64,000 nt of DNA from Paenibacillus whitsoniae (GCF_003955665.1 NZ_RXHU01000043.1:1-64000); one strand, 5' to 3'; positions 42,396-51,824 are shown, counted from the first letter of the stretch. Notes: generated by a model not told the origin, from the sequence alone. Numbers and translations are program-made.

Positions 42396-43265
42396 TTGAA
42401 AATCAGATCGATCGGAGACAAGCTGTTTGACGGGGTCAACTATACATTTATTACCTTGTTTTCTCTAGCTTGCTTGTTTCCTTTTTTTTACGTCGCTTCC
42501 TTGTCGGTCATGCCGTATTCGGAGTACCTCGACAATCCGCTGAAATTGATTCCGAGCCATCTGGAATTCGGCGCATATAAGCAAATTCTCCAAATGCCGC
42601 TCATGTGGTCAGGGTACAGAAATACCCTCCTCATCACTGTCATTGGCGTAGCATTGAATATTGTTTTGCTGCTCATATCGGCGTACCCGTTGTCCAAGAA
42701 AGATCTGAAGGGCCGCAATACCGTGTTAATGTTTATCACCTTCACGATGTTTTTTAACGGTGGACTTATTCCAAACTTCTTCCTTGTCAAGACGTTGCAT
42801 CTATACAACACGCTATGGAGTATGATTTTACCGGGTGTACTAGGTGCCTATAACCTGATTTTGATGAAAAACTTTATCGCTGAAATTCCCACGAGCCTGG
42901 AGGAATCAGCCAAGATCGATGGAGCCAATGAAATTACGATTCTAGCTAGAATTATCGTGCCGCTCTCCAAGCCGGCGATCGCCACATTCGTTATTTTTCA
43001 TGCCGTAACCCAATGGAACACGTTCTTCTCCGCGATCATCTATACATCCAAAAGGGACTTATGGCCGCTCATGCTCATATTGCGTGACATGGTGGTCGAT
43101 GATGGCGGCATCGCGAAGGACATCATGGATACAGGATCCGGTGTCACCGTATTTACCATTAAGATGGCGATCATCATCTTCGCCACGCTGCCGATTATTA
43201 CCGTCTATCCGTTTCTGCAGCGGTTTTTCATGAAGGGCTTATTAGTCGGTTCGATTAAAGGCTGA
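42396..43265 (+). CDS. Sugar ABC transporter permease (LplC/YtcP family)
   Basis: A 289-aa permease with about six helices. It starts KIRSIGDKLFDGVNY and carries the coupling loop PTSLEESAKIDGANEITILA (about 165-184), the LplC/YtcP form of the EAA loop. It is the second channel subunit of the importer. Start is TTG with AAAGGGG 7-8 bases upstream. It lies 67 bases behind the first permease and 71 bases before the second binding protein. Confidence 0.9.
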   Translation: MKIRSIGDKLFDGVNYTFITLFSLACLFPFFYVASLSVMPYSEYLDNPLKLIPSHLEFGAYKQILQMPLMWSGYRNTLLITVIGVALNIVLLLISAYPLSKKDLKGRNTVLMFITFTMFFNGGLIPNFFLVKTLHLYNTLWSMILPGVLGAYNLILMKNFIAEIPTSLEESAKIDGANEITILARIIVPLSKPAIATFVIFHAVTQWNTFFSAIIYTSKRDLWPLMLILRDMVVDDGGIAKDIMDTGSGVTVFTIKMAIIIFATLPIITVYPFLQRFFMKGLLVGSIKG

Positions 43266-43336
43266 CTACGATTCACTCGTTTACGTCTGCCTAATCGGGC
43301 AGTTGTAATACAACCAATTCTAAGGGGAGTGCAAAT

Positions 43337-44935
43337 ATGAAGAAAAAGATGGCTCGACGTGCGGCAATGACAGCAGTAACGCTCACATTGATCGTCCCTC
43401 TTGCAACAGCTTGTGGAGACGGGAATTCGGGGAATGCATCAGGTTCTTCTTCGCCAAATGCGAGTTCCGGGACTGGCACAGGGGCAACGTCAAAACCGGC
43501 GGCGCCTGTTACGATTAAAATGTTTAACCGTGTTAATGCAGGCATCGTTCTGGAGAACAATCCGATTGTGACTGAAGCGGAGAAGCTCGCGAATGTCAAA
43601 CTTTCCATCGAAGCGCCTCCGATCAACAACTATGTGGATAAGCTGCAGGTTTTAATGGCTTCCGGCGATCTGCCCGATCTAGTCTATAACTGGGGCGGCG
43701 CCGACACCAATATGGAAACGTGGGCGAAGAATGGCCTGCTCACGCCGCTTGACGACCAAATCGCCAAATATCCGAATCTGATGAAAAACATTACGAAGGA
43801 AATGTGGGACGGCGTCAAGTCGGTGAACGATGGCAAGACGTATATTATTCCGCGACCGAATGTTGTCAATCACTGGGGCTACCTGATTAACCAGCAATGG
43901 CTCGATAAGCTTCAATTAAAAGCCCCGACGACACTGGAAGAATTCACGAACGTCTGCAAGGCGTTTGCTAAGAATGACCCTGACGGCAACGGCAAAGCCG
44001 ATACGTATTGTGTCAGCTTCTCGAACCCGACGCTTGGCAACAATTCCATATGGAACGCATCGAACTTCCTTGCATCCGCATTCAGTCTTCCAATTGTAAA
44101 CGGGGCCAAGGATAAGGATGGCACATATAAAATTCGCGAGAAAATGTCCGGATACATTCCTTATCTGACGTATCTGAAACAATTGAACGACGAAAAACTG
44201 ATCGATCCCGAGTTTCTGATCAACAAAATCTATGTTGACCAAGAGAAGCAGAATCAGGGCAAAGTCGGGATTATTTACGGGCACCAGTATGCGGTTATGG
44301 CCAATCTGTCCAAAGATAAGGAGTCGGATAAAAAGTTAACGTACCATGCTGTTCTTAAGGATAGCCAAGGTGTAGCGTCCGACTGGGTCGTACCTGCAAC
44401 GTGGGGAGGCTGGATGATTCCCAAGTCCACCAAAAATGTAGACGCGGTTCTGAAGTTCCTGGATTGGGGCAACACAACAGAAGCGAATACCTTGTTTCAA
44501 ATCGGCGTAAAAGGTCAGACATACGACAGTTATGATGCGGCGACGAAGAAAATCGTCCGTACGGCGGATCAGTCGGCTAAGCTGGCAACACTTACGAGCA
44601 CATACATGACGATCGCCAACGCGATTGACGGCAGTGCGGCTACCATTGAAGGAGCGGATACGGAAGAGCGGCTCGCCAAGTACAAGACGCAATCCGATGA
44701 TGCGCTCAAACAAATGAAAGTGATCAATATTCCAGCAGTGCGGTCACCGAAAATTTTGAACCTGAACAACGCGATTCCGGATCTCGTGAAGAAGAAGGAC
44801 GATCAGGAGATGAAATACATCACAGGTGCGATTTCGCTGCAGCAGTTCCAAGACTTCCTTGATAAAGAATGGTATCCGGCAACGGCTGATGCTGAGAAGG
44901 AGTACGTTGACTACATGAACAAAGTAGGTAAATAA
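43337..44935 (+). CDS. Extracellular solute-binding lipoprotein 2 (LplA family)
   Basis: A 532-aa lipoprotein: signal peptide with lipobox ATAC (about Cys24), a Ser/Gly/Ala linker (about 26-55), then an LplA-type binding domain with SGDLPDLVYNWGGA, DPDGNGKADTYCVS and WGGWMIPKST. It delivers an oligosaccharide to the permease pair directly upstream. The linker and the Cys-anchored start differ from solute-binding lipoprotein 1, and the two share only family-level similarity by eye. A strong hairpin follows its stop, which would limit read-through into the hydrolase gene. Confidence 0.88.
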   Translation: MKKKMARRAAMTAVTLTLIVPLATACGDGNSGNASGSSSPNASSGTGTGATSKPAAPVTIKMFNRVNAGIVLENNPIVTEAEKLANVKLSIEAPPINNYVDKLQVLMASGDLPDLVYNWGGADTNMETWAKNGLLTPLDDQIAKYPNLMKNITKEMWDGVKSVNDGKTYIIPRPNVVNHWGYLINQQWLDKLQLKAPTTLEEFTNVCKAFAKNDPDGNGKADTYCVSFSNPTLGNNSIWNASNFLASAFSLPIVNGAKDKDGTYKIREKMSGYIPYLTYLKQLNDEKLIDPEFLINKIYVDQEKQNQGKVGIIYGHQYAVMANLSKDKESDKKLTYHAVLKDSQGVASDWVVPATWGGWMIPKSTKNVDAVLKFLDWGNTTEANTLFQIGVKGQTYDSYDAATKKIVRTADQSAKLATLTSTYMTIANAIDGSAATIEGADTEERLAKYKTQSDDALKQMKVINIPAVRSPKILNLNNAIPDLVKKKDDQEMKYITGAISLQQFQDFLDKEWYPATADAEKEYVDYMNKVGK

Positions 44936-44942
44936 TGATATC

Positions 44943-44971
44943 CTCCCTTCCCGATTCGTTCGGGGAGGGAG
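44943..44971 (+). terminator. Strong hairpin between binding-protein 2 and hydrolase genes
   Basis: CTCCCTTCCCGA (44943-44954), loop TTCGT, TCGGGGAGGGAG (44960-44971): twelve pairs, one G-U. No direct T run follows (TTATTTTCT starts at 44978), so it may act as a partial terminator or stabilise the upstream message. Confidence 0.65.
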
Positions 44972-44997
44972 TGCATGTTATTTTCTACAAGCGGATT

Positions 44998-45011
44998 TGT
45001 AAGCGCTTTAT
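44998..45011 (+). promoter_or_regulatory. cre-like catabolite site before the hydrolase gene
   Basis: TGTAAGCGCTTTAT fits the cre consensus TGWAANCGNTNWCA at 12 of 14 positions (last two differ). It lies 23-36 bases before the hydrolase start, so CcpA binding there could act as a roadblock. The distance to a promoter is not known. Confidence 0.5.
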
Positions 45012-45033
45012 TACAAAGAGAAAGGTCGTGTAC

Positions 45034-48000
45034 ATGATGAAAATAAGAAAGATAAGCTTGCTGTTGAGCGTTTTGATCTTTATATCGCTAGTGTCCAGCT
45101 GGATGCCAGTCGCTAGGCAGCTAGGCGTCCAGACGGCAGAAGCAGCCGCATCGCTGGCAACCAAATCGGGAAATACGTGGACGCTTGAAAACGATGTGCT
45201 GCGGGCCGTAATCTCTTTTTCAAACGGCAGTATCCAGATGACCAGCTTCTACAACAAAGAAGCGGGCAAAGAATATTTGACGGGGAGCGGGGAAAATTAT
45301 TTATTTTATTATAACTATGGAGGCAGCGATCTCTATGCCAATGACGGCGGATGGACGTTAGGTACCAGTACGATTACGGACATCTCCAAGTTTGGGACAA
45401 CGTGGGGCAAGCTAGTGCAGATTCCGATCACCCGAAGTACGCCGCAGAACCTCACGGTAACGCTGAAATTTGAAATCTACAACGACCGTGCCGGACTTAA
45501 ATATAGCAATTTTATTAAAAACAACGCATCTTCCGAAAAAACCATTACAAATTCGGATATCATTGCGCTCAACTTTCCGAATGATCCTCATACCATCCAC
45601 TATGCTCCTAATATGACGTGGTATAGTACGACAGGCTCACTTGCGCCGAATGAAGGCCGTAATGCCGTCGTCAATTATAATACGGGGGACGGCTGGGTCA
45701 TACAACCGGAGATGAACTGGAAAACCGAAGGAGCCCCCAACCGTCTTCCTTTTGCGAATGTGAATGTGTGGAGCGGCATTTCCAACGTTAAAGTATCCAC
45801 GAATGCCGAAGCTGTGCAGTTGGTTCTGTTTCCGGGCGAAGAATTTGAGTACATTTCTGTGGATATGACCGTTTTCAAAGGGGACGTTCTGGACGGAAAG
45901 ATGGCGATGGAAGAGCACTTCCGTAAAAGATACAAATATCATGATGTCACGTCCGTGGCTACGACGAATGATTGGGATTGGCTTGGCAAACGAACGGATG
46001 CCTATTACCGGAATACCGTAATTCCGAAAGCGGTGCAGTCGGGCATGGATATGATCATGCTGGATGATTTATGGAATACGACTAGAGATACGACAACGCC
46101 GGTCAGCAGTTTTACAACGAATCTCCCCTCCTTGACGGATTATATTGTATCGCAAGGGATGCGATTCGGACTATGGTTCAGCATGACAGGCGACAACCAC
46201 AACCTGGGTAGGGATTTGGCTGATCCGGCCAATATCGAATTCAAAAGGAGCCAAGTCGAAGATTTCATGATTCCGCAGTACCATTTGTCTCATCAGATGA
46301 TTGATTTAACGGAATTTTGGCCCAATCCCTCTGCGACCTCAACATCGCATCCAAGCGACAGCGTGTACCGGAAGAACGTGCTCGTCCGAAATTACTTGAA
46401 TGATCTCGTCTCACGCCATCCAGATTTTCTCGGCAAATTAACGAGTGAAGTGGATCTGTACCCGACTCAAGGGGATCGGAACATTGGCTTGCTTCATATC
46501 GCTGACAACGGCTTTGTCTCATCCAAAGGCGACGTCGATGATAAAATGAAAATCGCCATGTACAGCTTCGGTTACTTGCCTATGAATTCCGTGTACTATG
46601 GCGGTTCTCCGACAGGTAAGATGGAGGATTACTACTCCCTGATGCTGGCAAGGGTGATTAAGTTCAATACCGATCCCGGAACTTGGAGCGCGTCGGGCAT
46701 GGATTTGCTCAAGAAGTTCAATGATTGGCGAAAAAATCCGCGGATTAAAGCACTGACTGATCAAACGACGAGGCCGATTTATGCAGGTCCGAACTTCGAT
46801 ACATCCGGTCCTTTTGCTTGGATGTATATGCCCGACGATAAAAGCAAGGCGCTCGTGATTGCGACAGCAGCGGGAGAAACGGGAGTCGCTAACGATGTGA
46901 CCCTAAATATGCGATGGTTGGACAGCAATAAAACCTATCTTGTTGAAGATATTACAATGGATGACAATGGCACCTCCACGTACAAATACAAAGGAAGATT
47001 TACAGGGGCCCAGCTGAAGTCACCGGGGTTTAGCGTTAATTTGGCTGAGAACACCTCGAGGGGCAAGGCTTTGTGGATCCAAGAAGACAACGGAGCCGGT
47101 ATGCAAGTCCTGTATGCGGACGAGAAAATTACGTCATACACGCAAAATCCTGGTTCGTCCAACCTGACAGTGAATGTCACTGGCACTGCAAATACAACAG
47201 GCAATATCATTGTTTATGATAGGACGGCACACAAAACGGTGACTGGCAGCGTAACGATCGGCGCAAATGGAACAGGCAGCATAACGATGGAATCTGGTAC
47301 CAAATATGAGGCGGAAACGTTGACTACCGCAGTTTCAAGTGGAGACAGCTACGCACTGGGGAACGATTCAGCCGCCAGCGGAGGTTCGCTAAGTTACGGC
47401 GGATTCGATTCAGTGGGCGACTGGTTGAAGTATACACTCAATGTTCCGTCAGCGGGCACCTACAATGTGAAGATTCAGGTTAAAAAGCATCCAAGCCGTG
47501 GCATCGCTCAGCTTTACATCGACGGGATCGCTCAGAGTACTCCAATCGACGAGTACGCTGCAAACCAAGGGTACGTGGAGTTGGATTTGGGAGCGGTCAC
47601 GTTTAACTCCGCAGGGAATAAGGTATTCCAATTCCAGATCACGGGTAAAAATACCGCAAGTTCCGGTTACGGACTTGCGACCGACTACATTCGGCTGACG
47701 TACCAATCGCCCGATGTCATTTTACCGCCTGCGGTTCCAGAGCCCGTTAAATTCGAGGCGGAGAGTCTGGCCACAACCGTTTCCGCAGGTGGTTCTTTAA
47801 CAATAGGCTCCGATTCTGCAGCAAGCAATAAGGCCCTGGCTTACTCTGGCGCGTCCGCTGTTGGCGACTGGGTGCAGTTCGCGGTCAATGTACCGGCATC
47901 TGGAACCTATAACGTCAAAGTGCAGGTTAAAAAGCACCCCAGCCGAGGAACGGCTCAATTATACATCGATGGAGCTCCACAAGGTGTGCCGATTGATGAA

Positions 48001-48570
48001 TATCAGAGCACGCAAGGTTATGCTGTCGTCGATTTGGGCAATGTCACGTTCAGTTCACCGGGGAACAAGCCGTTTAAATTCCAAGTGACGGGTAAGAATG
48101 CGAGCAGCAATGCCTACACGCTGGCGACAGACTATATCTCATTGACCAAGCAGCCGCTTCAATACGAGGTTGAAAGTCTTAGTACGTCAGTTTCAGCCGG
48201 AGATTCGTTTACGCTGGCCAACGATGCGTCTGCCAGCGGAGGTGCACTCAGCTTCGCAGGTTTTAATGGCGTGGGTGATTGGGTTCAATATGCAGTTCCA
48301 GTTCCGGACGCAGGGACGTACTCCATAAGCGCAAGGGTCAAAAAGCATCCTGATAGAGGAACAGCCCAGCTTTATATCGACGGGCTTGTTCAAGGCAATC
48401 CGCTAGATCTTGCCCAAAGCGTGCAAGGCTACGAAGTAGTTGGATTGGGAGAGGTGACGTTCAGTTCATCGGGCACCAAGCAGTTCAAGTTTCAGATTAC
48501 AGGAAAAGATCCAAGCAGCAGCGCTTATACGTTGGCATTCGACACGTTGGTATTGACAAGAATGAATTGA
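45034..48570 (+). CDS. Secreted glycoside hydrolase (GH36-like) with three CBM repeats
   Basis: A 1178-aa secreted protein. A signal peptide (about 1-40) is followed by a beta-sandwich-like region (about 45-300) and a TIM barrel (about 310-640). Barrel motifs MDMIMLDDLWN, MRFGLWFSMTGDN and QMIDLTEFWPN look like an alpha-galactosidase (GH27/GH36) clan fold, but I cannot name the family firmly. A short beta domain follows. The last part is three copies, about 130 residues each (from about 760, 905 and 1045), of a CBM6/CBM35-like module, each with an EAESL-like start and VKKHPxRGxAQLYIDG. No sorting signal is seen, so it is secreted or loosely bound. Starts ATG ATG at 45034/45037 follow AGAGAAAGG. 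Confidence 0.8.
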   Translation: MMKIRKISLLLSVLIFISLVSSWMPVARQLGVQTAEAAASLATKSGNTWTLENDVLRAVISFSNGSIQMTSFYNKEAGKEYLTGSGENYLFYYNYGGSDLYANDGGWTLGTSTITDISKFGTTWGKLVQIPITRSTPQNLTVTLKFEIYNDRAGLKYSNFIKNNASSEKTITNSDIIALNFPNDPHTIHYAPNMTWYSTTGSLAPNEGRNAVVNYNTGDGWVIQPEMNWKTEGAPNRLPFANVNVWSGISNVKVSTNAEAVQLVLFPGEEFEYISVDMTVFKGDVLDGKMAMEEHFRKRYKYHDVTSVATTNDWDWLGKRTDAYYRNTVIPKAVQSGMDMIMLDDLWNTTRDTTTPVSSFTTNLPSLTDYIVSQGMRFGLWFSMTGDNHNLGRDLADPANIEFKRSQVEDFMIPQYHLSHQMIDLTEFWPNPSATSTSHPSDSVYRKNVLVRNYLNDLVSRHPDFLGKLTSEVDLYPTQGDRNIGLLHIADNGFVSSKGDVDDKMKIAMYSFGYLPMNSVYYGGSPTGKMEDYYSLMLARVIKFNTDPGTWSASGMDLLKKFNDWRKNPRIKALTDQTTRPIYAGPNFDTSGPFAWMYMPDDKSKALVIATAAGETGVANDVTLNMRWLDSNKTYLVEDITMDDNGTSTYKYKGRFTGAQLKSPGFSVNLAENTSRGKALWIQEDNGAGMQVLYADEKITSYTQNPGSSNLTVNVTGTANTTGNIIVYDRTAHKTVTGSVTIGANGTGSITMESGTKYEAETLTTAVSSGDSYALGNDSAASGGSLSYGGFDSVGDWLKYTLNVPSAGTYNVKIQVKKHPSRGIAQLYIDGIAQSTPIDEYAANQGYVELDLGAVTFNSAGNKVFQFQITGKNTASSGYGLATDYIRLTYQSPDVILPPAVPEPVKFEAESLATTVSAGGSLTIGSDSAASNKALAYSGASAVGDWVQFAVNVPASGTYNVKVQVKKHPSRGTAQLYIDGAPQGVPIDEYQSTQGYAVVDLGNVTFSSPGNKPFKFQVTGKNASSNAYTLATDYISLTKQPLQYEVESLSTSVSAGDSFTLANDASASGGALSFAGFNGVGDWVQYAVPVPDAGTYSISARVKKHPDRGTAQLYIDGLVQGNPLDLAQSVQGYEVVGLGEVTFSSSGTKQFKFQITGKDPSSSAYTLAFDTLVLTRMN

Positions 48571-48580
48571 TTAAAGCTGA

Positions 48581-49435
48581 TTAATGCTGCAAACGTTCAG
48601 CCTGTTGCCGATACCGCAGAGGCGTCATCCCCGTCAACTGCCGGAAGACGCGGCCGAATTGCACCAGGGAGCCGAATCCTGCGAGTTCGGAGACTTCGAT
48701 GACCTTGAGCTTCGTAGTGACTAGTAGACGCTGCGCTTCTTGGACACGGACGATGTTCAAGTATTCGACGAAAGAGAAGCCGGTAATTTCCTTGAACATT
48801 CGGCTTAAATAGGCGGGGGAGATGTCAAAATGCTCGGCAAGCTCTTCCAGTCGCAGCGGGCTGTCAAAGTACGTGTTGATATGCCGAACGATGGTTGAAA
48901 TTTTGCGGTGCAGCGGGGAGACATGCTCGGGCGAAGCGACGGGCTGCGTCTGCACGAAGCGGGCGGTAAACAGAAGCAGCTCGGTCAAATAATGGCGAAT
49001 GGCGAAATCCTGTCCGAGCATCTCATCCTTCGCTTCGTGCAGCAGCTTGTCCAAGATACCTTCCACGGCGCGACGAGCAGGGAGATCCAGTCGCAAAACC
49101 GGTGAAGCGTGGGTGAAGGCTTGCAGTAGAAAAGGCGCTTCGTTCACAGTAGGCGCGATTAAACTTTCCGCGAAGTTGATGACAACGCGCGCGTGCCCCA
49201 ATTTTTCCGAGTCGGAGGTGGCGTGGAGGTCGCGCTGATTTATCAGGACGAGATCGCCGGGCAAAATAAGATAAGAGCGGTCGCGGATAAAATACATCCG
49301 CTCCCCTTCGTATAAATAGTACAGCTCGAACATATCGTGCATATGCTGGGTCCGCTCGAACGAACCGGTGCGGTGAATATGCTGTATGTAAAAAGGCCCC
49401 TCATTTTCGTTGCCGTACGTAATTGTGCCGGACAT
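48581..49435 (-). CDS. AraC family transcriptional regulator with cupin domain
   Basis: A 284-aa regulator: N-terminal cupin-like sensing domain (about 10-145, HDMFELYYLYEGERMYFI) and a C-terminal AraC domain (about 180-280) with LEELAEHFDISPAYLSRMFK and LAGFGSLVQFGRVFRQLTG. It runs convergent to the hydrolase gene with only a 10-base gap and divergent to the uxaE-like gene, 180 bases away. It could control either. The start lies opposite GGAGCG on the minus strand. Confidence 0.85.
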   Translation of the reverse strand: MSGTITYGNENEGPFYIQHIHRTGSFERTQHMHDMFELYYLYEGERMYFIRDRSYLILPGDLVLINQRDLHATSDSEKLGHARVVINFAESLIAPTVNEAPFLLQAFTHASPVLRLDLPARRAVEGILDKLLHEAKDEMLGQDFAIRHYLTELLLFTARFVQTQPVASPEHVSPLHRKISTIVRHINTYFDSPLRLEELAEHFDISPAYLSRMFKEITGFSFVEYLNIVRVQEAQRLLVTTKLKVIEVSELAGFGSLVQFGRVFRQLTGMTPLRYRQQAERLQH

Positions 49436-49578
49436 GGCAGGAACGCTCCTTCACAATTGATTGATCTTCTCATCCTAGCATATGTGAGTGCAAAATATGA
49501 ATAGTTTTGTGCAAATATAGGAGGATATGATGAGAAAACTTTCTTCGCTTGCGATATGATAAGCCTATACACGTATTG

Positions 49579-49592
49579 AGTAAACGCTTATG
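49579..49592 (+). promoter_or_regulatory. Weak cre-like site before the uxaE-like gene
   Basis: AGTAAACGCTTATG fits the cre consensus at 11 of 14 positions. It lies 24-37 bases before the start. Together with the site at 44998 it suggests glucose repression of this locus. Confidence 0.35.
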
Positions 49593-49615
49593 ACCTTTGA
49601 GGAGGAAAATAAAAC

Positions 49616-51103
49616 ATGCTGCAACTTATCGAAGCTGTTCGTTCTGGAAATGTCGCGGATTTCAAAGCCGATGGCATTAAAGTTTACCCGGCCTCGCTGA
49701 CAACTGTAGGGGGCACTACCCTTGCAATCGCACGCACACCGGAAGGGAAAAAGTTGATCCTGGTTGGCGAAGGCGAGTTATTCGATCAACTGCAAGGCGA
49801 AGAAACGGCGGCTGGCTCGAAAGTGGCTCCGCTGTCCCACGCGAATCGTTTGACGCTGAACCGCTTCCTGCCATACACAGCGCCGCAAGCTTTTGGCACA
49901 AAAGTTGCGACAATGGGTCTTGGCGACCGTCTGGGCATTGCCAGCCCCGGCCACATCCAGACGCTTCGCGGCAAGGACATCCGTCCGGTGCTTGCGCAGC
50001 AAAGTATCCGCGAGCTGGCCCTGACAGGCCGCACGTATGAAGATGTGCTGGATGCAGCGGCTTACGCCGTGCTGCAGGAAGGCTACAAAGATGGGTACGG
50101 CGCCGACGGCGACCACTTGAAAAAAGAAGCAGACATCGAGTACGCGCTGCGCCTCGGCTTTACAATGCTGACGCTCGATTGCTCGGAGTACATCGATAAT
50201 ACGATTGATCCACTTAGCGAAGCGGAAGTGGATGCCAAATACGCAGCGCTGCCTGCGGAATTGCGCAGCCGTTACGAAGAGCGCTACCTGGCGACCGCGC
50301 CGAACGTGCCTGGCGCATCGCTGAACTACACCGCGCTCGCGCTGAAGAAAGACGTGCTGATCTATGACGCGGCGATCAACTTTATGGAAGCGATCTACCG
50401 CCGCTATATCGAGAGCTTGGATCGCGAAGTCGACTTCGAGATCTCGATCGACGAAACGGCAACGCCGACTTCGCCTGAGGCCCACTACTTGGTGGCGAAC
50501 GAGCTGCAAGCGCGCGGCGTCCGCATTTTCTCGATGGCGCCACGATTCTGCGGCGAATTCCAAAAAGGTATCGACTACATCGGCGACATCGCGCAGTTTG
50601 AGCGCGAGCTGGCGAGCCATGCGGCGATTGCGGTTCATTTTGGCTACAAACTCAGCATTCACTCCGGCAGCGACAAGTTCAGCGTGTTCCCGCTGATCGG
50701 TCAATATACGAACGGTCTGTTCCACATCAAAACAGCCGGCACGAACTGGCTTGAAGCCGTGCGCGTTGTGGCGCAAGTGAACCCGGACCTGTACCGCCGC
50801 ATGCATCAGTACGCGCTGGATCATTTTGAAGAAGCGACGGCTTACTACCACGTCACGACCGATCTGAGCGCGATTGCTCCGCTGAGCGAAGTGTCGGACG
50901 CACAGCTTCCGGAATACATGAACGAGAACAATGCGCGTCAACTTCTGCACATCACGTACGGCTTGCTGCTGCAAGCGAAAAACGCAGACGGCAGCTTCAC
51001 ATTCGCAGATGAGTTCTTCCAAACGTTGGCGGAGCAAGAGGACGTGTTCGCCGCAGGCTTGCGTGCGCACATCGGCCGCCACTTGGAGCTGCTTGGCAAG
51101 TAA
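49616..51103 (+). CDS. uxaE: Tagaturonate epimerase family protein (UxaE-like)
   Basis: A 495-aa protein of the UxaE family, which interconverts D-tagaturonate and D-fructuronate in an isomerase-independent branch of galacturonate use. Family marks visible are YGADGDHLKKEADIEYA (about 160-176), the metal-binding-type DETATPTSPEAH near 284-295 and IHSGSDKFSVFPL near 352-364. GAGGAGG lies about 8 bases upstream of the ATG. No uxaA, uxaB, uxaC or kdgK is in the window, so it stands alone behind the AraC regulator. A related aldose or uronate epimerase function is also possible. A 506-codon antisense ORF over the gene is a composition artefact. Confidence 0.75.
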   Translation: MLQLIEAVRSGNVADFKADGIKVYPASLTTVGGTTLAIARTPEGKKLILVGEGELFDQLQGEETAAGSKVAPLSHANRLTLNRFLPYTAPQAFGTKVATMGLGDRLGIASPGHIQTLRGKDIRPVLAQQSIRELALTGRTYEDVLDAAAYAVLQEGYKDGYGADGDHLKKEADIEYALRLGFTMLTLDCSEYIDNTIDPLSEAEVDAKYAALPAELRSRYEERYLATAPNVPGASLNYTALALKKDVLIYDAAINFMEAIYRRYIESLDREVDFEISIDETATPTSPEAHYLVANELQARGVRIFSMAPRFCGEFQKGIDYIGDIAQFERELASHAAIAVHFGYKLSIHSGSDKFSVFPLIGQYTNGLFHIKTAGTNWLEAVRVVAQVNPDLYRRMHQYALDHFEEATAYYHVTTDLSAIAPLSEVSDAQLPEYMNENNARQLLHITYGLLLQAKNADGSFTFADEFFQTLAEQEDVFAAGLRAHIGRHLELLGK

Positions 51104-51112
51104 TTCAGCTTT

Positions 51113-51164
51113 CAAAGACAAAGACGCTTCCAATCCGATAGGGGTTGGGAGCGTCTTTGTCTTG
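51113..51164. terminator. Large bidirectional terminator stem
   Basis: CAAAGACAAAGACGCTTCC (51113-51131) pairs with GGGAGCGTCTTTGTCTTG (to 51164), about 20 pairs. It lies between the stop of the uxaE-like gene and the convergent small gene at 51178. Confidence 0.8.
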
Positions 51165-51177
51165 AACGGCTGTATCG

Positions 51178-51477
51178 CTACAGGTCCTCTTCGGACTGCA
51201 GCGTATCGTCTTCGCCCGGGTACCCGCGCGGAATATCTTTGTGCAGCTCTTGATTTTCGTAAGAGTAAGCTCTTGTCCAATGCTGCTCTTCCCGCCACGG
51301 CGTGCTTTTGCCCAGTGTTTCATAGGCAATGCTCGTCCCATAGGGGCCTTCCGGAAACTCTTCCGGAATCAAGTTGTTGCGCTGCGATTCGACCGATTTG
51401 AAATCGGTGTAAGGTAAGCGGTCTTCCGAAATATAGCCTGGGAGATCGGGGAGATGAGCGCGTTTCTCTTTGCGCAT
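51178..51477 (-). CDS. Small conserved hydrophilic protein
   Basis: A 99-aa soluble, charged protein without signal or membrane segment. It has repeated aromatic and acidic clusters (ISEDRLPYTDFKSVESQRNN, then PWREEQHWTRAYSYENQELH). AAGGAGG lies 7 bases before the ATG, a strong ribosome site that supports a real gene. I recognise no domain with certainty. It shares the minus strand with the DUF3055-like gene upstream, 53 bases away, and may be co-transcribed. Confidence 0.6.
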   Translation of the reverse strand: MRKEKRAHLPDLPGYISEDRLPYTDFKSVESQRNNLIPEEFPEGPYGTSIAYETLGKSTPWREEQHWTRAYSYENQELHKDIPRGYPGEDDTLQSEEDL

Positions 51478-51530
51478 AGCTAAGCCTCCTTCGTGGTTAG
51501 GGTCTTAGTCCAGTTTCCCCCGCGGCAGCC

Positions 51531-51824
51531 TTAAATATCCGTAAAGTGAATGGAGCCGATGACTTCGGATAAAAATTCAGTCAACTCCTGCGCTTGCTCT
51601 TCGTTGAGTTTGAAGGCGTATTCGAGGTACCCCTCTTCCGCCAAATCGTCCGGTCCGATCACCGCGCTGCGGCCGGACTGCAGGTCGATGACCATCTTTT
51701 TGCCGTAGTAGCGGGTTGTCGTCATAATGGCCAAGTCGAAGCGGTGCAGGGCTTTTCCGATAAAGCAGACGAATCGGGTCGTCGTTTCTTCCTTGTGATC
51801 ATATAAAAAGTCAAATTCACTCAT
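51531..51824 (-). CDS. DUF3055-like protein
   Basis: A 97-aa protein starting MSEFDFLYDHKEETTTRFVC, with KMVIDLQSGRSAVIGPDDL near the middle and a helix EEQAQELTEFLSEVIG at the end. This looks like the DUF3055 family of Bacillus-type genomes, known only as conserved. The ATG at 51824 has GGAGGA upstream. An in-frame upstream start at 51860 would add 12 residues and lies before that site. Confidence 0.7.
   Translation of the reverse strand: MSEFDFLYDHKEETTTRFVCFIGKALHRFDLAIMTTTRYYGKKMVIDLQSGRSAVIGPDDLAEEGYLEYAFKLNEEQAQELTEFLSEVIGSIHFTDI

Noticed and set aside
49778..51298. 506-codon antisense ORF over the uxaE-like gene
   Set aside because: It mirrors the codon pattern of the real gene, lacks a ribosome site and matches no family.
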